A stretch of 64,000 nucleotides of DNA from Nocardioides sp. zg-DK7169 (GTDB lineage: Bacteria; Actinomycetota; Actinomycetes; Propionibacteriales; Nocardioidaceae): positions 326,854 to 390,853 of the forward strand of contig NZ_JABJRA010000005.1 of NCBI RefSeq assembly GCF_013155365.1. The letters are read 5' to 3'. The notes below the pieces were generated by a model. It was not told where the DNA came from and did no database searches. It was given only the letters and a program-made list of their open reading frames with translations. Of this stretch, positions 22,716 through 33,838 are shown one piece after another; position 1 is the first letter of the stretch, and every line of letters begins with the position of its first letter. The translations under genes were made by a program, and so were the position numbers.

Positions 22716-25271
22716 TCACCGGCGCTGCCCCGCCCGGGCGGCACGCGCGGTCGGCTCCGCGGTGAGCGGGTCCTCGGGCCAGGAGTGCTTCGGGTAGCGC
22801 CCGCGCAGCTCGCCGCGCACCTGCGGATAGGCCTGCTGCCAGAACGACGCGAGGTCGGCGGTGACCGCGACCGGGCGGCGCGCCGGCGACAGCAGGTGCA
22901 GCAGCACCGGCACCCGCCCGCCCGCCAGGCGGGGCGCGTCGCTCCAGCCGAAGACCTCCTGGAGACGGACCGCGAGCACCGGCTGGTCGGCGCCGTAGTC
23001 CAGGCGCACCGTCGAGCCGCTGGGCACGGTGACCCGCTCGGGCGCCAGCTCGTCGAGGCGGGACGCCTCCGGCCAGGGCAGCAGCCGGCGCAGCGCGCCG
23101 ACCAGGTCGAGGCGGCGCAGGTCGCGGCCTCCGCGCAGCCCGGCCAGCTCGGGGCCCAGCCAGGTCTCGACCGTGGCGCTGAGCGCCTCGTCGGACACGT
23201 CCGGCCACGGCTCGCCGAGCGCGCGGTGCAGGAACGCCAGCCGGGCGCGCAGCGCGGTGGCGGCCTCGGTCCACGGCAGCAGGGCCACGCCCTCGCGCCG
23301 CAGCGCCTCGCTCACCGCCTCCGCGACCAGCGCGGGCGGCGGGTCGGGCAGCGGCACCGAGGAGAGCTCGATCGCGCCGAGCCGCGTCGTACGACGGGCC
23401 ACGACGCGGCCGTCCTGCCAGATGACCCGGTCGCGCTCGTGCCACAGCGACGGCGCGGCCTCCAGGGCCAGGTCCTCGCTGAGCGGGGCGGCGGCGCGCA
23501 CGGTCGCGTCGCGCTGGCCGGGGCGGCGCTCGGCGTCGGCGACCACGAGCCAGGGCAGCCCGGCGAGCGCGGTCTGGCCCGGGGCGAGGACGGCTCCGGT
23601 CCCCGACGCCATCAGGTACGCCGAGGAGTCCCGGCGCCGGCGTGCGATCCGGTCCGGGTGGGCCAGCGCGGCGACCAGCCCGACCGCCAGGTCGTCGGTG
23701 AGGACCTCGGCGCCCGGGCGCTCCTGCCGCTCCCCGGGCGGCAGCGCGTCGCGCAGGCGGCGTGCCTGGGTGCGCCACGCGCCGACCGGCAGGCCGGGCG
23801 CGCCGCGGCGCAGCGCCCGCAGGGCGGCGACCAGGTCCCCGTCGGGGACCCGCACGTCCTCGGAGAGCAGCGCCACCACCTCGGCCGCGCGCCGCGCGCC
23901 CACCAGCCCGGCGCCGTCGAGCAGCGCGCGGGCCAGGCGCGGGTCGGTGCCGACCCGGGCGATCTCGCGGCCGCGGGCGGTCACGGCGCCGGCCACCTCG
24001 ACCGCTCCGAGGGCGACCAGGGTGGCCCGGGCGGAGGCGAGCGCCGCCGGTGGTGGCGGGTCGAGCAGCGCCAGGTCGGAGCCGTCCGGGCTGCCCCACA
24101 CGGCGAGCTCGAGGGCGAAGGCGGTCAGGTCGGCGGTGGCGATCTCCGGCGCGGGGTGCGGGTCGAGGTGGGTGTGCTCGACGGCCGACCAGCAGCGGTA
24201 CGCCGCGCCCGGGCCCTCGCGCCCGGCCCGCCCGGCCCGCTGCTCGGCGCCGGCCCGGCTGACCGGGACCGTCACCAGCCCGGCGAGGGCGCGGCGGTGG
24301 TCGGTGTGCGGCTGGCGGGCCAGGCCGGCGTCGACGACCACCCGCACCCCGGGCACCGTCAGCGAGGACTCCGCCACCGAGGTCGACACCACGACCCGGC
24401 GCCGCGCCCCGGCGGTGAGGGCCAGGTCCTGCTCCTCGGTCGGGAGTCGGCCGTGCAGCGGGCGCACGTCGGCGTCCAGCCCCGCGAGACGGCGCACCAC
24501 CCCGCCCACCTCCCCGACGCCGGGCAGGAAGACCAGCACGTCGCCGGGCTGCTCGGCCAGCGCCCGCCGCGTCGTGGCCGCCACGTGGTCGAGGAAGGCG
24601 GGGGTCACGCCCCGCTCGTCGAGGCGTCGTACGCCGGGGGGCGGCGGGCACCAGTGCTCCGCGACCGGGTGCAGGGCGCCGGGCACCCCGACCACCGGCA
24701 CCGGCGCCCCGCTGCCACCCTCGGCGTCCCGGCCGGCCAGGACCGCCGCCGTGCGCCCGGCCTCCACGGTCGCCGACATCGCGACCACGGCCAGGTCGGG
24801 GCGCAGGTTGTCGCGGACGTCGACCAGCAGGGCGAGGGTCAGGTCGACGTCGAGCTGGCGCTCGTGCACCTCGTCGAGGACGACCGCGGCGACGCCGGGC
24901 AGCTCGGGGTCGCGCTGGAGGCGGCGCAGCAGCACCCCCGTGGTCACCACCTCGATCCGGGTGGCCGCGCCGACCCTGCGCTCCCCGCGCACGGCGTACC
25001 CGACCGTGGCGCCGACCGGCTCGCCCAGCAGGTGGGCCAGGCGACGGGCCGCGGCGCGCGCGGCGATGCGCCGCGGCTGGGTCACCACGACCCGGCCGCC
25101 GAGCGCGGCGGCGACCGCGGGCGGCACCAGGGTCGTCTTGCCGGTGCCCGGCGGCGCGTGCAGCACCGCCGCCCCGCGCGCGGCGATCGCGTCGACCAGC
25201 GCGTCCAGCCCGGCCGCGACCGGGAGGTCGGGCGGGGCGGCCAGCAGCCGCTCGATCGGGTCGGAGCTCAC
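22716..25271 (-). CDS. hrpB: ATP-dependent helicase HrpB (DEAH family)
   Basis: 851 residues, usual HrpB length. Walker A APPGTGKTTL lies at about residue 40, motif II DEVH with LDEVHERQLDVD at about 135, and motif III SAT in AMSATV. The helicase C domain has AEQRAGRAGREGPG, and the C-terminal half carries the HrpB-specific extension including LHRALGEPWPDVS and YPKHSWPEDPL. HrpB is an RNA-helicase-like protein whose substrate is still not defined in most bacteria. GTG at 25271 is taken because the protein then begins VSSDPIERLL as in relatives. Confidence 0.93.
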   Translation of the reverse strand: MSSDPIERLLAAPPDLPVAAGLDALVDAIAARGAAVLHAPPGTGKTTLVPPAVAAALGGRVVVTQPRRIAARAAARRLAHLLGEPVGATVGYAVRGERRVGAATRIEVVTTGVLLRRLQRDPELPGVAAVVLDEVHERQLDVDLTLALLVDVRDNLRPDLAVVAMSATVEAGRTAAVLAGRDAEGGSGAPVPVVGVPGALHPVAEHWCPPPPGVRRLDERGVTPAFLDHVAATTRRALAEQPGDVLVFLPGVGEVGGVVRRLAGLDADVRPLHGRLPTEEQDLALTAGARRRVVVSTSVAESSLTVPGVRVVVDAGLARQPHTDHRRALAGLVTVPVSRAGAEQRAGRAGREGPGAAYRCWSAVEHTHLDPHPAPEIATADLTAFALELAVWGSPDGSDLALLDPPPPAALASARATLVALGAVEVAGAVTARGREIARVGTDPRLARALLDGAGLVGARRAAEVVALLSEDVRVPDGDLVAALRALRRGAPGLPVGAWRTQARRLRDALPPGERQERPGAEVLTDDLAVGLVAALAHPDRIARRRRDSSAYLMASGTGAVLAPGQTALAGLPWLVVADAERRPGQRDATVRAAAPLSEDLALEAAPSLWHERDRVIWQDGRVVARRTTRLGAIELSSVPLPDPPPALVAEAVSEALRREGVALLPWTEAATALRARLAFLHRALGEPWPDVSDEALSATVETWLGPELAGLRGGRDLRRLDLVGALRRLLPWPEASRLDELAPERVTVPSGSTVRLDYGADQPVLAVRLQEVFGWSDAPRLAGGRVPVLLHLLSPARRPVAVTADLASFWQQAYPQVRGELRGRYPKHSWPEDPLTAEPTARAARAGQRR

Positions 25272-25315
25272 CCGGTCAAGTCTGCCGACCCGGCGGTCGC
25301 CCCCGCGAGCCGGCC

Positions 25316-26536
25316 TCAGCGGATCGGGGCCCCGGAGATGGCGCGGGCGATCACCAGGCGCTGGATCTCCGAGGTGCCCTCGAAGACGGTGTAGATCTTG
25401 GCGTCGCGCGACCAGCGCTCGACGGGGTACTCGCGGGTGTAGCCGTTGCCGCCGAGGATCTGCATCGCCTGGGTGGTCACCTTGACGGCCGTCTCGCCGG
25501 CCACCAGCTTCGACATCGAGCCCTCCGCGGCCTCGAAGGTCTTGCCCTGGGCGGCCATCCACGCGGCGCGCCAGACCAGCAGGCGGGCCGCGTCGATGGA
25601 GGTGCGCATGTCGGCGAGGGCGAAGGCGATCGCCTGGTTCTCGATGATCGGGCGGCCGAACTGCTCGCGGGTGCGGGCGTAGTCCAGCGCCACCTCGTAG
25701 GCCGCCCGGGCGATCCCGATCGCCTGCGACCCGACGGCGGGGCGGGTGCGCTCGAAGGTCGCCATCGAGGCGTTGCCGCGGGCGCCGCCGCCCTCGCGGG
25801 CGCGTGCCAGCCGGGCGTCGAGGCGCTCCTTGCCGCCGAGCAGGCAGCGCCCGGGCACCCGGACCCGGTCCAGGACGACCTCGGCGGTGTGCGAGGCCCG
25901 GATGCCGTGCTTGTGGAACTTCTGGCCCTGGCTCAGGCCGGGGGTGCCGCGGGGCACCAGGAAGCTGGCCTGCCCGCGGGTGCGCAGGTCGGGGTCGACC
26001 ACGGCGGTGACCACGTGGACGTCGGCGATGCCGCCGTTGGTCGCCCAGGTCTTGGTGCCGGTGATGACCCACTCGTCGCTCGCCTCGTCATACGTCGCAC
26101 GGGTGCGCATCGCGCCGACGTCGCTGCCCGCGTCGGGCTCGGAGGAGCAGAACGCCGCGATCCGCAGGTCACCGGGCGTGCCGAACATCTGCGGGGCCCA
26201 CTCGCCGACCTGCTCGGGGGTGCCGTTGGAGCTCAGCGCCGCCGCGGCCAGCGCGGTGCCGACGATGGAGAGCCCGATGCCGGCGTCGCCCCAGAACAGC
26301 TCCTCCATCGCGACCGGGAAGCCCAGGCCGGTCTCGTCGAAGGACTGGGTGGCGAAGAAGTCCAGCGAGTAGAGCCCGATCTTGGCGGCCTCCTCGAGCA
26401 CCGGCCAGGGGAACTCCTCGCGCTCGTCCCACTCCGCCGCGGCCGGGCGGACGACCCCGGCGGCGAAGTCGTGCACCCACGAGCGCAGCTCGACGTGGTC
26501 GGGAGACAGGTCGAAGGACGGCGAGGTCGAGGTCAC
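25316..26536 (-). CDS. Acyl-CoA dehydrogenase
   Basis: 406 residues with the complete ACAD fold. The N-terminal helical domain, the beta domain with CSSEPDAGSDVGAMRTRATY (FAD and substrate contacts), and the C-terminal bundle with ILGGNGYTREYPVERWSRDA and IYTVFEGTSEIQRLVIARAI are all present. The glutamate in FEGTSEIQ region is the usual short-chain catalytic-base area, but the chain length preferred cannot be settled. It passes electrons to ETF in beta-oxidation or amino-acid breakdown. GTG at 26536 overlaps the stop of the DUF1707 gene (GTGA), so the two are coupled. Confidence 0.93.
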   Translation of the reverse strand: MTSTSPSFDLSPDHVELRSWVHDFAAGVVRPAAAEWDEREEFPWPVLEEAAKIGLYSLDFFATQSFDETGLGFPVAMEELFWGDAGIGLSIVGTALAAAALSSNGTPEQVGEWAPQMFGTPGDLRIAAFCSSEPDAGSDVGAMRTRATYDEASDEWVITGTKTWATNGGIADVHVVTAVVDPDLRTRGQASFLVPRGTPGLSQGQKFHKHGIRASHTAEVVLDRVRVPGRCLLGGKERLDARLARAREGGGARGNASMATFERTRPAVGSQAIGIARAAYEVALDYARTREQFGRPIIENQAIAFALADMRTSIDAARLLVWRAAWMAAQGKTFEAAEGSMSKLVAGETAVKVTTQAMQILGGNGYTREYPVERWSRDAKIYTVFEGTSEIQRLVIARAISGAPIR

Positions 26537-26946
26537 ACGGGTGAGCGTAGTGACCGCACGGGCCGTCCGGGGCCGGGCCCGCTCACCCGGCGGGCGATCA
26601 CGAGGACCCCGGTCAGCACGGCCAGGACCGCCAGCAGCGGCAGGTGCAGCACCACGGCGAGCAGCAGGAGCACCCCGATCACCGGGGCCGCGCGCGGCCC
26701 GCGACGAGCGGGCGTGACGGGACCCGGCGCCCAAGCACGCGGGGCGGCAGGAGCGCCGACGGCGGGCAGGTCGGCGAAGAGCGGCACCAGGTCGCCGTGG
26801 GTGCGCGCCGTCCAGATCCGGTCGAGACGCTCCGCGTGCTCCTCGGGGTCGAGGCGTCCCTCGGCGTAGTGCCCGGCCAGCACGTCGGCCGCGGTCTGCC
26901 GTTCGGCGTCGCCGATGCGCACGCGGGCGGCGTCCCCGGGGGTCAT
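26533..26946 (-). CDS. DUF1707 (SHOCT-like) membrane protein
   Basis: 137 residues. The N-terminal 55 residues (VRIGDAERQTAADVLAGHYA, then EGRLDPEEHAERLDRIWTAR) are a complete DUF1707/SHOCT-like domain, common beside PadR regulators in actinobacteria. A proline-rich linker leads to a C-terminal membrane region of about 40 residues (APVIGVLLLLAVVLHLPLLA). Its start overlaps the PadR stop and its stop overlaps the acyl-CoA dehydrogenase start, so it is the middle gene of a tightly coupled three-gene operon. The function of the domain is unknown; a membrane sensor or anchor is possible. Confidence 0.85.
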   Translation of the reverse strand: MTPGDAARVRIGDAERQTAADVLAGHYAEGRLDPEEHAERLDRIWTARTHGDLVPLFADLPAVGAPAAPRAWAPGPVTPARRGPRAAPVIGVLLLLAVVLHLPLLAVLAVLTGVLVIARRVSGPGPGRPVRSLRSPV

Positions 26947-27836
26947 GACGACGTTCCCTCGTCCAGGGGTGCGTCGGGCCGCTCGTCGCCGTCCGGGCCC
27001 GGCCGGTCCGGCACGTCGGTCTCGTCGTCGGGGTCGGCGCCCTCGGAGTCGGCCAGCACGCTGTAGAGCCGGCGGCGGGCGTCCACGAGGATCTCGACCG
27101 CCGCGGCCCGCTGGCGCGGCGTACCGGTGGTGACCACCTGCCAGACGGCGCTCATGACCTGCCCGATCTCCGGCTTCAGGTCGGTGCCGCCGGGGTGCTG
27201 GCCCTCGCCCTCGCGCTGCTCCGCGGGGTCCTCGAAGGGCGCCCAGACCGCCGCAAGGTCCTCGGCGTGCTCGGCGACGTAGGTCGCCCCGGCCTGGGTG
27301 AGCAGCAGCGAGCGCCGGCCGCGGTCGGAGACGGTCTCGACCAGGCCCTCGTCCTCCAGCTGCTGGATGGTCGGGTAGACCGATCCGGGGCTGGGCTTCC
27401 ACGCGCCGCCCGAGCGGGCCTCGATCTGCTGGATCACCTGGTAGCCGTTGAGCGTCTCCCCGCTCTTCTCCGCGGTGGCGAGCACGTCGAGGATCGCCGA
27501 GCGCACGTCACCGCGGCGCACCCGCGGGCCACGCCGCTCCTCGCGGGCGGGCTGGCCGAGCCCGAAGATCCCGGACAGCCACGGCGGCGGCCCGCCGTGC
27601 CCGCCCTGGGCCCAGGGCGCCCCGAACCCGCTCCCGAAGCCGCCGCTCGACCCGCCGGGGCGCCGGTGGCCGCGTCGGCCGCCCTCCTGGTCCCATCCCC
27701 CCGGACCGCCGCGGTGCTGCGCACGCAGCCCCTCCAGCTCCTGGGCCCACTGCTGGCCCCACTGCTGGCCCAGCGCGCCGAGCCGGCCGAGGTCGCGCCC
27801 CAGGCCGCCGTCCCCACATCCCTGTCCGTGTCCCAT
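26943..27836 (-). CDS. PadR-family transcriptional regulator with long glycine-rich N-terminus
   Basis: 297 residues. Residues 1-100 are Gly/Gln/Arg-rich and low-complexity, with WAQGGHGGPPPWLSGIFGLG at the end. A PadR winged helix follows (about 105-190; VRSAILDVLATAEKSGETLN, PSPGSVYPTIQQLEDEGLVE). The C-terminal helical part holds VMSAVWQVVTTG and an acidic tail. ATG 27836 is chosen; GTG 27842 is an alternative. It overlaps the DUF1707 gene (ATGA) and probably represses its own operon through the palindrome upstream. Confidence 0.87.
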   Translation of the reverse strand: MGHGQGCGDGGLGRDLGRLGALGQQWGQQWAQELEGLRAQHRGGPGGWDQEGGRRGHRRPGGSSGGFGSGFGAPWAQGGHGGPPPWLSGIFGLGQPAREERRGPRVRRGDVRSAILDVLATAEKSGETLNGYQVIQQIEARSGGAWKPSPGSVYPTIQQLEDEGLVETVSDRGRRSLLLTQAGATYVAEHAEDLAAVWAPFEDPAEQREGEGQHPGGTDLKPEIGQVMSAVWQVVTTGTPRQRAAAVEILVDARRRLYSVLADSEGADPDDETDVPDRPGPDGDERPDAPLDEGTSS

Positions 27837-27901
27837 GTCGACTCCCTCGTCGTAGGTGTTCGTGTGGTGCACCGGCCGGGCGAGACGATGACGACCGGTC
27901 G

Positions 27902-27913
27902 GCGATATATCGC
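27902..27913. promoter_or_regulatory. PadR operator candidate
   Basis: GCGATATATCGC is a perfect 12-base palindrome 66 bases upstream of the padR-type gene. Its AT core stands out in this GC-rich DNA and resembles the ATAT-containing sites bound by PadR regulators. Confidence 0.5.
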
Positions 27914-27968
27914 GAGCGTACGCCGGAGCGCGGGGTGGAACAAGAAACCCGGGAGCGAGGGGCTGTTC

Positions 27969-27980
27969 TGACATTTGTCA
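27969..27980. promoter_or_regulatory. Response-regulator binding-site candidate before the ABC exporter
   Basis: TGACA-TT-TGTCA is a perfect inverted repeat 61 bases upstream of the ABC ATPase start. It is a good candidate for the NarL/DesR-type response regulator encoded at the end of the same cluster. Confidence 0.45.
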
Positions 27981-28040
27981 TGGCACACCGATGAGGCCAC
28001 GCACTGCCGCGGACGCGCGCGGCACGACATCGTGGGAGCC

Positions 28041-29045
28041 ATGACAACCACGTCCCGCACCACCGACGACTCGCCCGCGGTCCGTCTGCGCGGGCTCCGG
28101 CGCACCTACGGCACCGGGGAGTCGGCCTTCGAGGCCGTGCGCGGCGTCGACCTCGACGTCGCCCGCGGCAGCGTCGTGGCCCTGCTCGGCACCAACGGCG
28201 CCGGGAAGACCTCGCTGCTGGAGGTCGTCGAGGGCCTCGCCCCCGCGAGCGCCGGCTCGGTGGAGGTGCTCGGCCTGGACCCGGTCGCGGACCGGGCGAA
28301 GGTACGACGCCGCACCGGCGTGCTCCTCCAGCGCAGCGGCTTCGCCGCCGACCTCACGGTGCGCGAGACCCTGGAGCTGTGGGCGGCCACGCTGAGCAAC
28401 CCGCGCCCGGTGTCCGACGGCCTGGCCATGCTGGACCTGGCCGGCCGCGCCGACACCCGCGTCGGGGCGCTGTCCGGCGGCGAGCAGCGGCGCCTGGACC
28501 TGTCCTGCACGTTGCTCGGCGACCCCGAGCTGGTGCTCCTCGACGAGCCCTCGACCGGCCTGGACCCCGAGAGCCGCCAGCGACTCTGGGACCTGGTGCG
28601 CGAGTTGCGCGACGCCGGGCGCACGGTCGTGCTGTGCACCCACCACCTCGAGGAGGCCGAGGCGCTGGCCGACCGGATCGCGATCATGCACGGCGGGCGG
28701 ATCGTGCGCGACGGCACCGCCGCCCAGATCACCGCCGAGCGGCCCTCGCGGGTCCAGTTCGCCACGCCCGTGAGCGCCGAGCCGCTGCCGGCGCCCGAGG
28801 CCCTCGGCGCGCGCCACGTGCACGCCGAGCACGGCACCACCACCGTCGAGACCGACGACCTGCAGGTCACGCTCGGCGCGCTTCTCGGCTGGGCCACGCG
28901 CCACGGCGTACGCCTCGAGCGCCTCGACGCCCGCACCGCCAGCCTGGAGTCGGTGTTCCTCGACATCGCCCGCCACCCCGCCGACGACGACCCCCGCACC
29001 GGGCCCCGGCCCGGCGACCGCGCCCTCGAAGGGACCGCCCGATGA
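28041..29045 (+). CDS. ABC-2 type exporter, ATP-binding subunit
   Basis: 334 residues. Walker A GTNGAGKTSLLEVVEG, signature LSGGEQRRLDLSC, Walker B LVLLDEPSTGLDP and switch histidine in CTHHLEEAEAL are intact. After residue 230 a DUF4162-like C-terminal region carries HVHAEHGTTTVETDDLQ. It powers an ABC-2 exporter, probably of the drug or lipid type, with the permease that overlaps it by four bases. The nearest sequence signature is the DRA/YadG-like ATPases. The operon continues into a histidine kinase and response regulator, a common layout for exporters that sense membrane stress. Confidence 0.92.
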   Translation: MTTTSRTTDDSPAVRLRGLRRTYGTGESAFEAVRGVDLDVARGSVVALLGTNGAGKTSLLEVVEGLAPASAGSVEVLGLDPVADRAKVRRRTGVLLQRSGFAADLTVRETLELWAATLSNPRPVSDGLAMLDLAGRADTRVGALSGGEQRRLDLSCTLLGDPELVLLDEPSTGLDPESRQRLWDLVRELRDAGRTVVLCTHHLEEAEALADRIAIMHGGRIVRDGTAAQITAERPSRVQFATPVSAEPLPAPEALGARHVHAEHGTTTVETDDLQVTLGALLGWATRHGVRLERLDARTASLESVFLDIARHPADDDPRTGPRPGDRALEGTAR

Positions 29046-29860
29046 GCTTCTTCGCCCCCGCCACCCCGTCCACCGCCCCGGAGCCCTCCCCGGCCCGGGA
29101 CTCCCTGCGCCGCCTGAGCGGGCTGGTGCGCGCCAACGCGCGGCTGGTGGTGCGCAACCGGCTGACGCTGTCCTACGCCGTGGTCCTCCCGGTGCTGCCG
29201 CTGCTCCTGGTGCTCGCCGGCGAGCGCGGCGAGGTCGGCCCGGGCGCGGCCGCGGTGATCACCGTGGTGATGCTCGCGCTGCTGTTCCCGGTCTTCTACA
29301 ACACCTTGTCGATGATCGTGACCCGCCGCGACGAGCTGGTGCTCAAGCGGATGCGCACCGGCGAGGTCCGCGACGCCGAGCTGCTGGTCTCCCTCGCCGC
29401 CCCCGGCGCGATCATCGCCATGCTGATCGCGGTCGTGACCGTGCCCGCGGCCATGGCCCTGGGCGTGCCCGCGCCGCGCGCGCCCGTGCTGTTCCTGCTG
29501 ACCGTGCTGCTCGCCTCGGTGACGCTGGCGACCCTGGCGTTCTGGACCGCGGCCTGGACCCGCAACGCCGAGGCCGCCCAGCTGACCAGCATGCCGGTCA
29601 TGGGGCTGCTGGTGCTGGGCCAGCTCGCCGTGGGGTTCCCCGACGAGGTGAAGCGCTGGATCGCCTTCACCCCGGGCGGCGCGGTCACCGACCTGGTCCG
29701 CGGGTCCTGGTTCGGCCTCGGCCCCGACGACGACGTCCCGACCATGGGCGGCCTGGACGCGTGGGCGGGCGCGGCGGTGCCGCTGCTGGTGCTCCTCGCC
29801 TGGACCGTGCTCGGCGGCTGGCTGGCCGCCCGATCCATGCGCTGGGAGCCGCGCTCCTGA
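29042..29860 (+). CDS. ABC-2 type exporter permease
   Basis: 272 residues. An N-terminal cytoplasmic stretch (20 residues), then six membrane segments at about 45-65, 72-92, 118-140, 150-172, 180-198 and 235-258. MIVTRRDELVLKRMRTGEV is the cytosolic loop that docks the ATPase in ABC-2 permeases. ATG overlaps the ATPase stop. The substrate is unknown. The homodimer plus two ATPases would make the full exporter. Confidence 0.9.
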   Translation: MSFFAPATPSTAPEPSPARDSLRRLSGLVRANARLVVRNRLTLSYAVVLPVLPLLLVLAGERGEVGPGAAAVITVVMLALLFPVFYNTLSMIVTRRDELVLKRMRTGEVRDAELLVSLAAPGAIIAMLIAVVTVPAAMALGVPAPRAPVLFLLTVLLASVTLATLAFWTAAWTRNAEAAQLTSMPVMGLLVLGQLAVGFPDEVKRWIAFTPGGAVTDLVRGSWFGLGPDDDVPTMGGLDAWAGAAVPLLVLLAWTVLGGWLAARSMRWEPRS

Positions 29861-29925
29861 GCGGTCACCACCGGGCACAATGAGCCCGCACCACCCGCCA
29901 CCCGCACCCACCGAGGGGGACCCCG

Positions 29926-31131
29926 ATGAGCACACCTTGGTGGCGCTGGGCCGGCCGCGACGAGGTCTCCCGCGTCGACGCCTACACCCGCCAGTCCCTC
30001 TACGTGCTGCTGTGGGGCTCCCCGTTCTTCTTCGCCCTGCAGGCGGTGGCCCAGGTCCCGGTCGAGCAGTACGACCTCGCGCTCGCCGTCAGCGTCGCCG
30101 GGCTGGTCCTGTGCCTGCCGGCGACGCGGGTGCTGCGCGAGGTGATCGAGGTGCACCCGTCGGCGGGGCCGCTGCCGCGCCGCGCCGTACCCTTCCTCGC
30201 ACTGCTCGCCGCGGCGTACGTCGCGGCGCTGTGGCTGCCCCAGGAGACCCGCGGCCTGGCGGTGATGCTGGTGTGGAGCGCGCTGGCCTGGTCGGTCGCC
30301 GGGCTGCGCGGCCGGACGGCCACCGCCGTGCTGCTGGCGGTGCTCACCGTCGCGCCCGCGGTCGCCTCCGGCGAGCCGGTGCTGGCGCTCCTCGGACTGG
30401 GCGTGGGCGGCTTCTTCGTCTTCACCGTGCGGGTCTCGCTGTGGGTGCTGGCGGTGGTCCGCGAGCTCGACGAGGCGCGCCGCAGCCGGGCGGCGCTGGC
30501 GGTCGCGGAGGAGCGGCTGCGCTTCTCCCGCGACCTGCACGACGTGCTGGGCCGCCACCTCTCGGTGATCGGGGTGCAGGCCGACCTGGCCGCGACCCTC
30601 GCCGAGCGCGGCGACCCCGGTGCCGGCGCCCGGATGCGGGAGGTCCGCGCGGTCGCCCACGAGGCGCTGCGCCAGGCCCGCGAGCTGGCCCGCGGGTACC
30701 GCGGCACCGACTGGGCCCAGGAGCTCGAGGGCGCCCGCTCCCTGCTGCGCTCCGCCGGCACGGAGGTCGACGTGGCCGTCGACGCGCTGCCGCCGGCGTG
30801 GCACGAGCCGGCCGCGTGGGTGGTGCGCGAGGCGGTCACCAACATCCTGCGCCACTCCGCCGCGACCCGGGTCGAGGTGCGCTGGGCCGACGGCGAGCTG
30901 TGCGTCACCAACGACCGCCCGGCCCCCGCCGGCGCCCAGGTCGGGACCGGGCTGCAGAGCCTCTCGGACCGGTTGGCCCCGCTGGGCGCCGCGCTGCGCA
31001 CCGCGCACACCCCGGACCGCTTCTCCGTGGTCGCGGCCCTGCCCGGCACGGCCCCCGCCGTGGTCCCGGCCGCCGGCGCGGGGCTGGCCGCCGGCGCGGG
31101 GCTGGCCGCGGCCGAGGGCGGTGCGCGATGA
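29926..31131 (+). CDS. Sensor histidine kinase (NarL/DesK type)
   Basis: 401 residues. About five membrane helices fill residues 25-180, with almost no extracytoplasmic domain, a DesK/LiaS-like design that senses the membrane itself. The HisKA_3 dimerisation helix has RFSRDLHDVLGRHLSVIG with phosphorylation site His205. An ATPase domain follows (AVTNILRHSAATRVEVRW, N-box; GTGLQSLSDRL, G-box). The last 40 residues are Ala/Gly/Pro-rich repeats (GAGLAAGAGLAAAE). Start ATG 29926 follows GAGGGGGACCCCG. It overlaps the response-regulator gene by ATGA. Confidence 0.92.
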   Translation: MSTPWWRWAGRDEVSRVDAYTRQSLYVLLWGSPFFFALQAVAQVPVEQYDLALAVSVAGLVLCLPATRVLREVIEVHPSAGPLPRRAVPFLALLAAAYVAALWLPQETRGLAVMLVWSALAWSVAGLRGRTATAVLLAVLTVAPAVASGEPVLALLGLGVGGFFVFTVRVSLWVLAVVRELDEARRSRAALAVAEERLRFSRDLHDVLGRHLSVIGVQADLAATLAERGDPGAGARMREVRAVAHEALRQARELARGYRGTDWAQELEGARSLLRSAGTEVDVAVDALPPAWHEPAAWVVREAVTNILRHSAATRVEVRWADGELCVTNDRPAPAGAQVGTGLQSLSDRLAPLGAALRTAHTPDRFSVVAALPGTAPAVVPAAGAGLAAGAGLAAAEGGAR

Positions 31132-31733
31132 TCCGACTCCTCCTCGCCGACGACGAGAACCTGATCCGCGTCGCGCTCGCCCAGCTGCTCGGCCTCGAGG
31201 AGGACCTCGTGGTCGTCGGCCAGGCCGCCTCCGGCCCCGAGGCGCTCGCCGTGGCCCGCGCCGAGCGGCCCGACGTCGCCGTCCTCGACCTGCAGATGCC
31301 CGGCCTGGACGGGATCGGGGTCGCCGAGGTGCTGGCGACCGAGCTGCCGGGCTGCGGGGTGGTGATGGTGACCGGGCACGGGCGCCCGGGACACCTCAAG
31401 CGCGCCCTCGGCGTGGGCGTGCGCGGGTTCCTGCCCAAGACGACCTCGGCGAGCACCCTGGCCCGGGTGGTGCGCGACGTCCACGCCGGGCGCCGCTACG
31501 TCGACCCCGAGCTGGCCGCCGAGGCGATGGCCGCCGGCGACAGCCCGCTCACCCCTCGCGAGGCCGACGTGCTCGAGCTCGCCGCCGACGGCGCGCCGGT
31601 CGAGGACATCGCGCGGCGCGCCTCGCTCAGCCCGGGCACGGTGCGCAACTACCTCTCCAGCGCGACCTCCAAGCTGGGCGCGGCCAACCGCCACGACGCC
31701 TGCGCCAGCGCACGCCGCCTGGGCTGGATCTGA
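31128..31733 (+). CDS. Response regulator (NarL/DesR family)
   Basis: 201 residues. The receiver domain has acidic pair Asp8-Asp9, phosphoacceptor Asp54 (VAVLDLQMPGLDG) and the conserved lysine in FLPKTTS. A LuxR-type helix-turn-helix ends the protein: LTPREADVLELAADGAPVED and SPGTVRNYLSSATSKLGAAN. It most likely controls the ABC exporter operon at the TGACA-TT-TGTCA repeat. Its end is only four bases from the convergent peptidase stop. Confidence 0.94.
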   Translation: MIRLLLADDENLIRVALAQLLGLEEDLVVVGQAASGPEALAVARAERPDVAVLDLQMPGLDGIGVAEVLATELPGCGVVMVTGHGRPGHLKRALGVGVRGFLPKTTSASTLARVVRDVHAGRRYVDPELAAEAMAAGDSPLTPREADVLELAADGAPVEDIARRASLSPGTVRNYLSSATSKLGAANRHDACASARRLGWI

Positions 31734-31737
31734 GGGC

Positions 31738-33684
<1,947 letters not shown>

Positions 33685-33838
33685 GGGCGTCAGCCTGCCA
33701 CGGCTCCGGGGCGTGGGGTGGGGTGCGGCGGGGCCTGGGGGTGGCTGGGGGTGGCGGGGGGCGAGGGGGTAGTCACCCCGCCCAGTGGCTGGACGACCGC
33801 ACCTCCCGGACGGCCGAGCAGGCCGTACGATCCGGTCC

